This document shows, one piece after another, positions 22,540-35,023 of a DNA stretch of 64,000 bases (positions are counted from its first letter, which is position 1; the number at the start of each line of letters is the position of its first letter). The notes below the pieces were generated by a model. That model did not search any database. It was not told the DNA's origin and was given only the letters and a program-made list of their open reading frames with translations. Source of the stretch: Ligustrum vulgare (taxonomy: Eukaryota > Streptophyta > Magnoliopsida > Lamiales > Oleaceae); NCBI GenBank assembly GCA_963555705.1, contig OY743172.1:25543446-25607445 (forward strand). Direction: 5' to 3'. Both the position numbers and the translations under genes were made by a program.

Positions 22540-23560
22540 GTCACAAATCAGAAATTTTATAAGTCACAAATCATCAAATTAATTAATCATGATTTATTTC
22601 TCGATCACAACTACAAATTGTATAGGTTATTTTTCGATCACAAATTATCAAATTAATAGGTCACAACTTATTTACTGGTTACAAGTTACAAATTTTATAA
22701 GTCTTGACTTCTTTCTTGATCACAAATAATGAAAATAATGATTACGACTTATTTTTCGATCACAATTTACAAATTTCTTATGTAACAATTTGGTTATCAG
22801 TCACAGATCACGAATTTTGTGGGCCGCAACTCAAATAATTGTGAGTCACAATCTTAAATTCCTTTTGGTCACATACTATTTATTGTTCATAGTCACTCGA
22901 GTTGCACTCTTCACCCTATCCTCCCCCACCACCACCTTACCACCACAGCCCTATTGTCATTGTCGCCGCCGCCGCCGCCACCAACTCTATTTCCAACACC
23001 GCTACAAAACTTGCACAAATACCTCATTACCACTCACAACTATCGTAACACCACCCACCCGTCTGCCACAGATCCTCCTTCCATAAATCCACAACTACCA
23101 TAACCACCTTACTATACCACCACTACTTTAATCCACAACACAACCACCATCACAACACGGACAACACCACCATGCAACCACTACCAACAACGCACCACCA
23201 CCACCTCGATTTCCTCCACCACCACAACACAACCAGCACCACACACCAGTCACAACACCACACCACACCACACTACACAAGCATTGCCTCCATCTTCTCT
23301 CACCAAACCAGACTTACAGAGCTTCGCTCGGTGACCGCGCAATGACTGTGGCCATAACACATTTCGGTGGTGACCCCATTGTGCAGATTTCACTACGCGA
23401 CATGACCTATACATTGTTTCGCAGTCGCTATAGTCGTTGCATGTCACCTGTTGCATCCTCGAGCGGGTGTGTGCGACGACGTTGCTCTTGCCGGGAAGTG
23501 ATGTGTCGGTGCTACCGTAGACCTATTAAATCAGTGAACATAGGTTCCGTTTGATTGCGA
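22540..23560. other. Degenerate repeats, CCACCA-rich tract and GC-rich patch
   Basis: 22540-22870 is a degenerate tandem repeat of TCACAAATTA..TTATTTTTCGATCAC. 22920-23270 is CCA/ACC-rich low complexity with a (CGC)n run at about 22961-22980. 23280-23560 has ordinary GC content and could be a captured gene fragment, but no frame gives a recognisable protein. Confidence 0.4.
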
Positions 23561-24237
23561 TAGTGGAATTTGAGTGGAAAGAAAATGAATTCTATGGAAG
23601 ATTAATGCTACTTGTACTTGTAAGTTGATAATGAGGATGAGCAAAAATGAGGTGACGAGATTGTGTTTGTTAATTTAGGAGTTGATGTGATGAGTAAAAT
23701 GATAGGATTGTGCCATGTGTGTATTATGTCAACCTCCTTATTAAATCTTTAAGTATAAGTAGCATGACTTTGGCATGAAATTGAATTCCAGGGAATTGAA
23801 AGTTTAATGTGTTTGATTGATTTAAATTTATAGGTGGAAAAAATAGATAATTTTTCAAGTTTTGTTGGTTAATTGATATTATTTTTTCTGAAAAATAAAA
23901 TAAAATTTTGTTATTTCAATCAATTTTTAAATTTTTTTTTCACACATTTGTACTTGATAATAATAATGTTAATTTCTAGAAAAAAATAAGTTAATTAACA
24001 ATAACAAAAATGACCAAATAAGGCGAAAAAAGGTTTTCCACCTAAGCTGGAAAAACAATTCCCACCACTTTGGTGGGAAAACGAATTCATAAAAAAAGGT
24101 TGAAAAACACGAAAATCAAGACAAACTAGAAAATCAATTCCATGGAAAACTAACACAATCAAACGATGTGAAAGATGAAAAAAGGAAAAGATTTTCCATT
24201 TTCCATGGAATTGGAAGGCAATGAAATGGGGCCTTAG
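23543..24237. repeat. TIR repeat, family 2
   Basis: Termini AGGTTCCGTTTGATTG and (reverse) AGGCCCCATTTCATTG are imperfect inverted repeats. The interior has GAATTCCA..GGAAAA text and CCACTTTGGTGGGAAAA, shared with 16250-16310. Non-coding. Confidence 0.45.
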
Positions 24238-25483
24238 TGATTTTGAATTGGGGAAAAATCAATATACTTCTAGTGTCAAATCAGGATCAACTAAGACAGA
24301 AATAAAGCATTGGGTTGAAGTCTTCTTCGGTGTCAAGGTAATAGCTATTTAGGGGTTGTAGTGTGAAACAAATTAGGTGGAAGTGGGGTGGTATTGGGGA
24401 TGAGGTGAGAGGTAATTAATTAGCTTATTTTAATTGTTTAATATTAAAAGATTGAATTAACACCTATTTTTGTACTAAAATGTCCTAAATTTGATTTTTG
24501 AATTGTGAAGTTCAAATCTAGGTTCCATGTTGTTGACGTTGCCATATCGTTGGGGGTGCTAACAGATACCACTACGTTGACGGTTCCCTACACTTGAGAT
24601 ACTTACGGAACGTCAACACATTTAATTTTCTTTAATTTGGAATACGCCAATAACGAAGCGATGAAATTAAAAAAATAAAAATAAAGTTAAGGTACTGAGT
24701 AAGTATTAAATTAAAGTTCGGTGACGCAATTTATATTATATATAAAGGGAGAATAGTGGATTAGTGTGAATGCAAAATCTGGATAGATATGAATACATTT
24801 ATTGCCTTATGTGTGTACGTGTAAGTACAAATATTATTTTATGATAAATACCAAACATTGTTTAATATTTTTTTAACAATTTTTAATTTTAATAATTGTG
24901 CAAATATTATATGATATAATAATTTATTAATTTTCAATGTTGTTCAATTGTCGTATATTTGATGACTTAAGATTAAACACATATTTATAGTTTATTGTGA
25001 TTTTTGAACGAAAATTGAGAAAAAGTTAAATATGTATGGCAAATACAGAAATTATAATAAATATATTTATATCTTGATCAAGCATCAATATTTGTACTCA
25101 TAATATTACATCTAATGTGATATATAATTAAAAAACTACAGAATTTGCATTTATCATTCAGTAAGGTTTTCAATAATTTGGATTATTTATGTTGTTTTTA
25201 AATTTTAATAATTGTTGTAATAAAAAAAATATTTTTGTATCTTTTGTATTTGTATTGATTATGTATAATCATTAAATTTTTTGAATGTTTATCTATATTT
25301 CAGATAGCAATTTCAGTTCATCGCACTGATGGAAATCTATACTATATATTAAAGTTCATAGTTTGGCAAAATTTAATTCTAAAATTCTTTATATTTTAGT
25401 ATTATAGTAAATAATTACTATGATGTTGTTGTTATTTGTATAATTTGGTTATAATTATTGTTATTTTGATTATCATTATCTTT
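24238..25483. other. Intergenic, AT-rich
   Basis: No gene or clear mobile element recognised. Confidence 0.4.
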
Positions 25484-26987
25484 TCTTTATAATATATTAA
25501 AGTAAGACACTTCCCAAAAACATGTTTTGAAACTTTTCTCGCTTAAACTGTCTTTCCTAAAATAGAAATATTTCAATAAATGAAAATATTTTTAATAATT
25601 ATGCTATTATTTTGAAATCGAAAAATATGCAATATGGGTATCAAATCGAAGATTTTAACGAGAACTTTAATATGAACTCACAAGTTATAGTCAACTGTAA
25701 ACACGTCGTCTTTAAAATCACATCAAAAATTAAAGGTAAAAAACTTATTTTATACATTTTACTTTTTATCAATGTCCCTCTATATCAAAATTGTTTTATT
25801 TAAGTCATATAATGATATTTATAATTTCTTAACTAGATTTAATTTGGTCATATTTAGTATGAATTTTAATAGTACTATTCGTTATTTGAGTAGAGATAAA
25901 TTTATTTTTTATAATCTAGAAATTATATTTTGGAAAGATTAATTAATTCAATAATTGTTAAATTGAATGGTTATGCAAATGGTCATTTTTTTTTTTAGTA
26001 AGTCATTCAAGTTCTAAACTATTACAATTGTAGTCACTTAATAAAAAAAATTGGTCCCTGTGAGATACCCATTATTCAAAACCTCATTTTCAACTAACAT
26101 TTTATTAATAAAATAATCTACGTATAACTTGAAAAAAAATTCCTACTTTTAAAAACTCATTATCCTAAAATTTACTTTTACAAAACAACATTATTTGAAA
26201 TAATTGGTCTCAAACAAGAGTTTAAGTACATATTCTCCGAAAAATCATTATTAAAAAACTCATTTTGTATACAATGAGGGCTTAAACAAAGATTAAATAT
26301 GTTCGCAAGAGAAAAACAAAATACATAAAGGGAGAGCATAAACAGGTATTGACCCATTATTTCGTCAAAATATATTTCCTAAAATAATAAGTAGCATTAA
26401 TTAACTATATATTGTTCATTTTGGACAAATTTCAAATTTAAAATGATCCAGTTAAATGTAAATTTTTAAATAGTAGTTTTTTCCAAGTCCATAAGTTTCT
26501 TACTCCGCCTTCCCATTTTGAAAATTAATTAGATTTTTTTTATAATTCATAAAAAAGAAGAAAAAGAAAAACTTTGTCAATATCACATAAATATTTTTCT
26601 TTAAAAATAGAAAATAGAAGTGGATGAAATAAGAACGTTCATCAATCTATTTTTATTTTATTTTTTATTTTTTTAAATAAAATCGTGAGCGTATATCACA
26701 GAAATATCTATTTTTTTTACGTATTACAAATTCAGTTTAAATGTAATTTTATTTTCTCATTTTAATCTTTAAATCAATTTAAATTACAATATTTAAAGAA
26801 AATTTCTGAAACGGTAAACATACTAATGGTAAAAAATAATTAAGGTATGTGTAATTTGTATATTTTTTATGATTAGCTATCTTCCTTTGTTTCTTATATT
26901 TAATTAAATATTCATTTCATATATTAATATATAAATTCGATATATGTGAATAATAAATGATCGTGCATCACACTTGTGTAACACTAA
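25484..26987 (+). mobile_element. Non-autonomous Helitron, copy 2
   Basis: Starts TCTTTATAATATATTAAAG and ends TCGTGCATCACACTTGTGTAACACTAA followed by T: Helitron TC start, hairpin remnant and CTAA (CTRR) end. It is an inverted relative of 7637-9513 over most of its 1.5 kb. A short frame (MQYGYQIE..NENFN..NSQV.VNCKHV) is kept in both copies, but high nucleotide similarity alone can explain that. No Rep/helicase. Confidence 0.75.
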
Positions 26988-27853
26988 TTATGATAGACTT
27001 AGGTTAACTCAAGTCAAAACTCACTAAAAGTTGGAAAAGAAGGTTGACTTTTGCATTAATTGTTGATTTCTCAAGCTAAATAAGTTTTTGCAGAATGTCT
27101 TATAACATTGGTTTTATTGACGTGGTCTTCCCCTTAGAATGAGGATAAGACTAAGAGTAGAGCATTTTGGCAAGGCATTCTACGAAATTGATATGTTGAT
27201 TGTGGATGTCAATGTCGAGCTGTCATATGTTCAATGGACAATATACTGTGGTCTGTGGACAACAGATCAAACCTGAGGGATTCTAACCTATAATATATCC
27301 CTCTAAAATTATAAATAAAAAGGTCAAAAAACGTTTTTGATTATTATCTAAGTGTATATTTTATAATATTCGTTATAATGATCTTGACCATAAATAAAAA
27401 GTGGCACAAATGTTGCTCGTCGACGATATCATTATTTGTTAGACGGACATTATATGGAGTATTTATCAAATATAACAATTAATCAAATCGAATAAGCGGG
27501 CACATTCCAATCGAACATTAATCACCTCCCAACTTGAATGTTAATTTATCTACTTAAGACAAGGTGGTGCACTCACAGTAGATAAAAGAATAATTCTAAA
27601 AGAATTCACAAGATGCAGTCAATAACACGTAGCGTTTATGACAATGTTAGACCAACCAAACATTTTCCTTAAATAGTTGTAGCTTGGAGACAGCATGTGT
27701 ACTTGGATAATGGACTATTATTTAGTCACATTAATTTGTTGCAACAATTATGGTCCCAACCTAATAAATCAAAACGGCCTGCCAATGTTATCCGCATTGT
27801 GGATCCAAAAGTCACATCAATTATGGCTCTACATTTAATAAGAAAATAATTTT
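26988..27853. other. Intergenic
   Basis: No gene recognised between the Helitron and the Tat element; ends at the target duplication TAACT (27854-27858). Confidence 0.4.
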
Positions 27854-27858
27854 TAACT

Positions 27859-28621
27859 TGATCGGTACAATTTCGTGACGCCCTAGGATGGGCTAGGGGT
27901 TTGAAACATGACAGGTCAGCTCATCTTAGTAATAAGGCCGACCTGTGTGCCCGATCTCTCTATAGTCAGTAATCAAGCGACCGAAAGGTCGGGCAATAAT
28001 GCCCGGCCAAACATAGGTCGGGCATTTTCCTGGTCTCATTAGGTTCTTCAATAAACTTACTCATAGGACAGCTTACTTGCCCGGGCTTGCCCTTGTCAAA
28101 AGGTCTGGTGTTCCCGTCCACTCTTGACCTATTCCTTTTATATTTGGTGGTCGGTCCATCTTGGCCACATTACTCCTAAAGGCCCAATTCAAACAGGACT
28201 CTAAGCATTTTTCGTTTATGGGCTTCATCCATGGGCTATCTTCTTGAGCCCTCCAAGTCATGACGTAACGTATAAGGAAACATCCTAAAAAAGGGGGAGC
28301 TCAATTCTTGTAATGTTAAAACTCTTCCTAAAAGGTAATACAAAAAAAGACTCCTTCTTTAACTAAAGAAAGTTATGAGCTTTCCAACCCTATAAATATA
28401 GCTCATTTGATCACGTATTATTCATTCATAATTCTTTACGTATTTTCATTTATATTTTCTCTCTACTTTCCTCCAGAATATTAATTCTCACACCGGAGGG
28501 GTGTCGGAGAGAATCCTCCTCGCCTTTTTACAAGTCATTCAAGACGCATCCATTCATCTTTTCCAGTAATCAAGCAACTTCAGATCTTGCCACGTCAAGG
28601 TTAGGAATTTTTACAACATCA
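27859..28621 (+). repeat. 5' LTR of the Tat element
   Basis: 763 bp from TGATCGGTACAATTTCG to TTTTTACAACATCA. Matches 39007-39223 plus 43962-44516. TATA-like CCTATAAATATAG lies at about 28389-28401, so transcription would start in the last 200 bp. Confidence 0.9.
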
Positions 28622-28622
28622 A

Positions 28623-28640
28623 TTGGCGTCGTCTGTGGGA
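28623..28640 (+). other. Primer-binding-site-like sequence of the Tat element
   Basis: TTGGCGTCGTCTGTGGGA directly after the 5' LTR, the form seen next to many Tat-type LTRs (usually TTGGCGCC...). The matching tRNA was not determined. Confidence 0.6.
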
Positions 28641-28656
28641 AGAGATACAATCAGTC

Positions 28657-30178
28657 ATGGTTAAAAAATGTCAAGTTCGTCTCTCCATATCCACTGGAAA
28701 ACCCCTTCTGGCCAATACCTTGACTAAAGGGGAGAATCCTCCACCTCTTGAAGATGTTGGGGAAGAATAAGATCCAGAAATCATGTCAGACAACGAACCG
28801 GTTAGTCGAGAAGATTTCAATGAACTCCAGCAGCAGCTCCATGAATATCCGTCAAACTCTTCAGCAACAGAATAATCGTCAAGCACCACCTGACATGAAC
28901 ACTCCGAGAACGATTCCCAGGGAAGATCATAGGCCAGTTAATCCTGTAGATGACAATTCCCCGGGAATCGGGGGTGCCCATCACATGACTAAGGGATCTG
29001 CCAACTTGACACAACTGAAAATTTTCAGAATTATTCAGGAAGGCATTGCAGACAGGATAAGGCAAAACACACAAGGTTGGACGTCTTTCACGAGAAGAAC
29101 CCCTTTCACCCTTGAAATAACGTCGTTTCCCTTACCATAAAGATTCAAATATCCTCGGATAAAAGAATACGATAGAACTAAAGATCCTAACAGCCACCTG
29201 AATACCTACACTGATGTCGTGGACATGCAGAATGCTCCTGATCAAATACTATGCAAGGCCTTCCCTCAAACCTTAACAAACTTTGCCCGAGACTGGTTTT
29301 TTACAATACCATCAGGATCAATCTCTTCTTTCACTGATCTTACTGAGAAATTCATGGCCTTCTTTGCAAGCAGCAAAAGGATTAAGAAAACAGTCGCTTC
29401 CCTCATGCAGTAGAAACAAGGACATAATGAAACATTGTGAGAGTACATGACCCGTTTCAATGCCGAAAGACTTCACATTCCCGATCTTCACATCTCATCG
29501 ACAACTTCAGCCCTAACGTTGGCCATCCAAGGTCCGTAATTCAGAATGTCCTTGTGTAAGAATCCACCTATAAATGTGACTGAACTTCTTAGAAGGGCAG
29601 AAAAATATATAAATATGGAAGAAACACTGTTATCAGTTATGGCACAAGATCAAGTTCATGGAACAACAGTACAATCTTCAGAATCCGTCAAACAAGGGAA
29701 CAAGAGATCAATGCAAGAAGATGGAAGGAATTCTTCCCGATCCAACACAAAGGGAAGTAGTTATGGGCATCAGAAGTTAACTCCATTAAATGCGTCTCGA
29801 TCTCATATTCTCATGGAAATCAAAGGTCGGAAAGATTTGCACTGGCCAAAACCTATCAAGGGGAAGATCGATGAAAGAAACTGCCATAAATATTGTGACT
29901 TTCACAAAAGCCTAGGTCATATTACGGATGAGTACAGAATACTAAAACATGAGATAGAAGCCCACATCAAAAGAGGCTTCCTGGGGCATTACATAAAAAA
30001 GGAAGATAAAGATCAGGGAAAGGGAAAGGGAAAGGGAAAGGGAGAGGAGAAGAATAGTTCCGCTGACATCATAAATTTTATAGTCGGAGGTATAGCTTCT
30101 GGAGGTGATTCAAATAACACAAGGAAGATTTATGCCCGGGCATTGGGTGGTCAAGAAGAAAAGGTCGGCAGGTCATAA
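28657..30178 (+). pseudogene. gag of the Tat element (broken)
   Basis: Starts at ATG 28657 (MVKKCQVRLS) but meets a stop at 28768. Recognisable gag continues across changing frames: GIADRIRQNTQGW (about 29043), the capsid-like stretch LCKAFPQTLTNFARDWFF (from 29251), ELLRRAEKYINMEE (about 29583) and a zinc-knuckle-like CHKYCDFHKSLGHITDE (about 29880) in which the last Cys is not kept. Several internal stops. Gag would assemble the virus-like particle; this copy cannot. Confidence 0.8.
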
Positions 30179-33100
30179 CCATGAAATTTCAAAGAACATC
30201 AGCCCCAGAAACTCTGATATGGAAGGAATTTCATATCCCCATGACAATGTCGTTGTCATTAGTGCCACAATTGCAAATTTTGATGTAAGAAAAGTGCTTG
30301 TTGATAATGAAAGTGCAGCCAATGTCCTTTCTTTGGAAGCTTTCAACAAGATGTAACTCCCCAAGGATCGGATTCGTCAGGCCATTACTCCGGTAACTGT
30401 CTTTGGTGGGGGAACCGTAAAATAAGAAGGTTTAATTGACCTTCCTACTTCTCTTAGATCAGAAGAAAAGCTGGTGACTAAGATGACCCCGTTTCAGGTC
30501 GTGAAAACCCCTATGGCTTACAACGTCATCTTGGGAAGACCCTTATTAAATAGCTTGAAAGCAGTAGTGTCAACGACTCAACATATCACTTAGCTATCAA
30601 ATTCCCAACTTTCGCAGGCGTAGCAACGGTGCAAGGTAATCAATCAATGGCCAGACGTTGTTACATCAATTGCATTGGAAAGGGTAAAACAGATTTGATG
30701 TCAATTGAACTTCCTGCGGAAGAACGCATGTCACCAGTGGAAGAATTGGAAGAAGCTCCAATTTCAGAAGGAAAAAGTTTTACGATTGGAAAAGAACTCC
30801 CAAAATCGATGAAGGAAGAACTGACTCAATGTTTGAGAAGAAACATCGATATATTTGCATAGAACGTAGAATATATACCCTGGATTGACCCCGCACTTGT
30901 TAGGCTTAACGTCATTCCAGAAAAAAAGCCTGTAAAACAACGAAGAAGGCAGTTTGCTACTGAAAGAAGACAAATAATAAAGGAGGAAGTAGATAAGCTC
31001 TTGAAAGCCGGGTTCATCAAGGAAGTAAAATATCCAGAATGGCTAGCCAACGTGGTATTGGTCAAGAAGCCAAATGGAAAATGGCGAGTCTACATAGATT
31101 TTACAGATTTAAACAAATCATGTCTAAAAAACAGTTATCCTCTTCCCCGAATTGACAGATTGGTGGACTCCACATCAGGTTCTGAACTTTACAGCTTCCT
31201 CGACGCATTCTCAGGATATCATCAAATTCGGATGGCCCAGGAAGATCAAGAGAAGACTTCCTTCATGGCTGATGAAGGGATATATTGCTACCAAGTCATG
31301 CCATTTGGATTAAAAAATGTCGGGGCTACTTATCAAAGATTGGTAAACATGGTCATCTCCAAGCACATCAGGCTGAACATCGAAGTTTATGTTGATGAAA
31401 TGGTCATAAAAAAACTCGAGAAAGAAATACCACATAGTCGACTTGGTAACATATTCTGTACACTCAGACAACATCGGATGAAACTAAATCCCGCCAAGTG
31501 AGCTTTCGGAGTAAGATTGGGCAAATTTTTAGGGTTCATGATCACTCAGTGTGGCATTGCAGTTAACTCGGATAAAATTGTGGCCCTTACATCAATGGAA
31601 CCTCCCAGGACCATCAGGAAAGTGCAGAAACTTACAGCTAGAGTGGCAGCATTGGGCCGATTCATGTCAAGGGCAACAGATGTTTTCCCCTTTTCAAGAC
31701 TCTCAGAGGAAACAAGGAGTTCAGATGGGATGAAGAATGCGATGTCTCCTTCAGGAAACTGAAGGAATATTTGGGAACTCCTTCCATATTGGTAAAACCA
31801 AATTCGGGAGACAATCTGTTCTTGTATCTAGCAGTTTCAAATCATGCAGTAAACGCCGTTTTGGTCAAAGAGGAAGGGAAGATCCAAAAACCCCGTATAT
31901 TATGTTAGTAAGATGATGTTGGACGCAGAAACCCGATATACAAGGGCAGAACAGCTCACGCTTGCCCTGGTCACAACAGCCAGAAAGTTAAGACCTTACT
32001 TCCAAGCCCATGCTATAACAGTCCTCACCAACCAGCCTTTGAAATAGATCTCGCAGAAACCGGATGTCTCTGGTCTTTTACTCAAATGGTCGATCGAGCT
32101 TGGAGAATATGACATTGATTTCAGGCCTCGACCTTCCATAAAAGTACAGGTCTTGGCGGACTTCGTCACCGAACTCGCTCCAAGACCTCGGGGGCCAACA
32201 GGTCATGACAGGGAAGAGGTCACATGAACTTTGAAAGTTGATGGAGCATCGAATGCCGCTGGCTCGGGGGCCAGAATCATACTAAAAAAGGATGATGGCA
32301 CAATGGAGATTCAGTGTGCAATTAGGTTCGACTTCCCGGCCACTAATAATGACGCAGAATATGAGGCTATTATCGCCGGGATTAAGGCATCTCAACATCT
32401 AGGAGTCGAGCATGTCAAGGTCTTGAATGATTCACAATTTTTGGTATAGCAAGTGAATGATACATTTGAAGCAAAAGATGAAAAAATGTCATCTTACAGA
32501 ATGATGGTTCTGGACTTGCAAAGGAAATTCAAATCTTGTAGCGTAGATAAAATACCAAGTTCCGCTAATCACAAAGCAGATGCCTTGTCAAGACTAACAT
32601 TTTCCAATCTGGACCACTTGGAGAGAACTGTGTTCGTGCGAACACTTCATGAGCCTAGTATCATACAACAACTCGATGTCATGGATAATTCAGAGCATAG
32701 GCCCAGTTGGATGGATCCAATCATCGAATACCTAACATCGAAAAAGTTACCAGACAATAAAGCAGAGGCAAGAAGAGTCAAAGCAAGAGCCCTGAGGTAT
32801 ATCATATTACAGAATACCTTGTTCCGTCAAAGTTTTACACTTCCCTACCTTCGATGTCCAAACAGAGAGAGGTAGCCCTTGCTATGACCAAGGTTCATGA
32901 AGGAATTTGTGTAGGACAGCAGGGAGCAAGAGCACTGATTATGAAGTTAATGCGATACAGGTACTATTGGCCAACCATGAGAAAGGGCACACTCAGCTAC
33001 GTGAAAACTTGTGATAAGTGTCAAAGGTTTGCAGCCCGATTGCATCATCAGTAGAAGAAATATCTTTGATTATATGCCCTTACCCCTTTACACAGTGGGG

Positions 33101-33934
33101 AATTGACATACTTGGGCCATTCCCCACAGCTCGTGGCCAAGTCAAGTTCCTAGCAGTAGCTGTAGAATACTTCACAAAATGGGTAGAAGCAGAATCTCTT
33201 GCCGTAATCACAAAACAAAAGTTGGAGGCATTTGTTTGGAAGTCAATTATCTACCATTTTGGTCTTCCTAAGACATTAATCACTGATAATGGACGACAGT
33301 TCTAGTGTCAAGCTTCAAAGAATTCTGCAAGAATCTGGGAATAGAATACATGTTAACTTCCGTTTCACACCCGCAAAGTAATGGATTAGCTGAGGTAACA
33401 AACAGGTTCTTCTTGCAAGATTTGAGAACTCGTCTTGATAGTGCCAAGGGTGATTGGCCCAATCTCCTTCCGAAAATTCTTTGGAAAAATCGAACAACAT
33501 TCAAGACAGCAACCGGAGAAACTCCGTTTATGCTAGCCTTTGGGATGGAAGCCGCTATTCCAGTGAAAGTAACAATTCCCAGCTTCCGCACAATGACTAC
33601 AGAATCGCCTGATCAACTTGAGGGGCAGAGAGAAAGTATGGATCTTCTGGAAGAAGTTAGGGAAAGTGCCGCCCTAAGAATAGCCGCTTATCAACAGGCA
33701 ATGTCCAAGAAGTTTAATATCCGAGTAAAAAAGAGAGAGTTCAGAATAGGGGATTTTGTCCTACGTCGAAGTGAAGCCGCCGGTCATCAACCTGGGAAAC
33801 TTGGACCTATTTGGGAAGGACCATACGAAGTCATTCGAAAGGTGGGAAAGGGCTCGTACAACCTCTGAACAATAAATTCCAAGCCCCTTCCTGGGCCATG
33901 GAATGTTGAAAATCTGAAGCCTTACTACAAGTAG
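30105..33934 (+). pseudogene. pol of the Tat element: protease, RT, RNase H, aRNase H, integrase (broken)
   Basis: Protease: ISATIANFDVRKVLVDNES (about 30260-30312) where family members have D-S/T-G. RT: WLANVVLVKKPNGKWR, DAFSGYHQIRM, FGLKNVGATYQRLV and the catalytic loop YVDE (family YVDD), 31040-31410. Archaeal-type RNase H: KVDGASNAAGSGARI, FPATNNDAEYEAIIAG, ADALSRL (32231-32610). Integrase: H..H..C..C finger (HEGICVG...CDKCQ), then D (WGIDILGPFP), D (ITDNGRQF) and E (HPQSNGLAEVTNR), 32890-33400; ends near VENLKPYYK at 33934. The frame is broken by several stops (for example 31501, 32449, 33054, 33305). Inactive. Confidence 0.88.
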
Positions 33935-34284
33935 TCATCTTTCCTGTGGCAACAAGGTCATCTAGTTGTAGAAGAGTTGGGTTTGCGAACCCTTTTTTTC
34001 TCGGACTTGCACGTCCATCCATATTTTTGAGTATGCTCGGGCCCGTGTGCCCATTGTACTTTCTTTCAAAGGCAGGGACGGGTACTCTTTTTTCTTATCC
34101 AGATTTTTTCCCAAAGGATTTTTCTGGATAAGGTTTTAACGAGGCCCATAGTCAGTTTTTCTAGATAAGGTTTTAACGAGGCCCATAGTTAAGTCCCCCT
34201 TTAATAAAATTATTTCTTCCGAAGAATGAGCATCATAATATCAAGCGCTGGAATAGCTTACAAGGTCGGTCAAACAACTTTACA

Positions 34285-34645
34285 AGTTATTCCCCTACAA
34301 TAATTTACAATGTCTCATGATAAGGCGTTACAAATTATTCATTTGCGAATAATTTACAATGTCTCATGAAAAGGCGTTACAAATTATTTCTTTGCGAATA
34401 ATTTACAATGTGTCATGGTAAGACGTTACAAATTATTTCTCTACAATAATTTACAATGTCTCATGGTAAGGCGTTACAAATTATTCCTTTGCGAATAATT
34501 TACAATATCTCATGGTAAGACGTTGCAAATTATTTCTCTACAAATAATTTACAATGTTTCATGGAAAGGCATTACAAATTATTCCTTTACGAATAATTTA
34601 CAATGTCTCATGGTAAGACGTTACAAATTATTTCTCACAAATCCA
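34285..34645 (+). repeat. 49-bp tandem repeat (about 7 copies)
   Basis: TTTACAATGTCTCATG starts recur at 34304, 34353, 34402, 34450, 34499, 34548 and 34597 (49, 49, 48, 49, 49, 49 bp). Units alternate between TTTGCG and TCTCTAC inner variants, hinting at a 98-bp dimer. Each unit holds AAATTATT...AATAATTT, an 8-bp inverted repeat. Tandem repeats downstream of integrase are common in Tat elements. Confidence 0.85.
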
Positions 34646-35018
34646 CAAAGGCAAGAGTTTGACCTCTTCTTTGTAAAGATTACTTATGAGGACGGTCTTG
34701 CTCGACCTTAAAAATTATCTTCCGTAATTACACAAGTCAAGGGTTTGGTCCCTTCTTTGTACGAAAAGTTCACAAGGTAGACCTACAAGCCTGACCTGAC
34801 TTACTATCCCTTTAAACTACAAAACCAGGAACTTGACCCCTTCTTAAGTTTATGATGGTCGGCCTACTTGCCCGACCTTGCAGCTACTTCTTTAAAATTG
34901 CACGAAGTCAAGTGTTTGACACCTTTGTGCAAAAAGTTACAAGGTCGAAATAAAAGCTCGACCTGTACAAACAATTTACGAATAAAACACAAGTAAAAAG
35001 CTTGAACATTGGCGGAAA
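34646..35018 (+). other. Untranslated region of the Tat element
   Basis: Non-coding sequence with recurring AAGGTCG / GACC text between the 49-bp repeats and the solo-LTR insertion. Confidence 0.5.
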
Positions 35019-35023
35019 ATATA

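Noticed and set aside
22790..23086. Frame rich in Thr/Pro/His across the CCACCA tract
   Set aside because: Low-complexity DNA gives such peptides in any frame; no gene structure.
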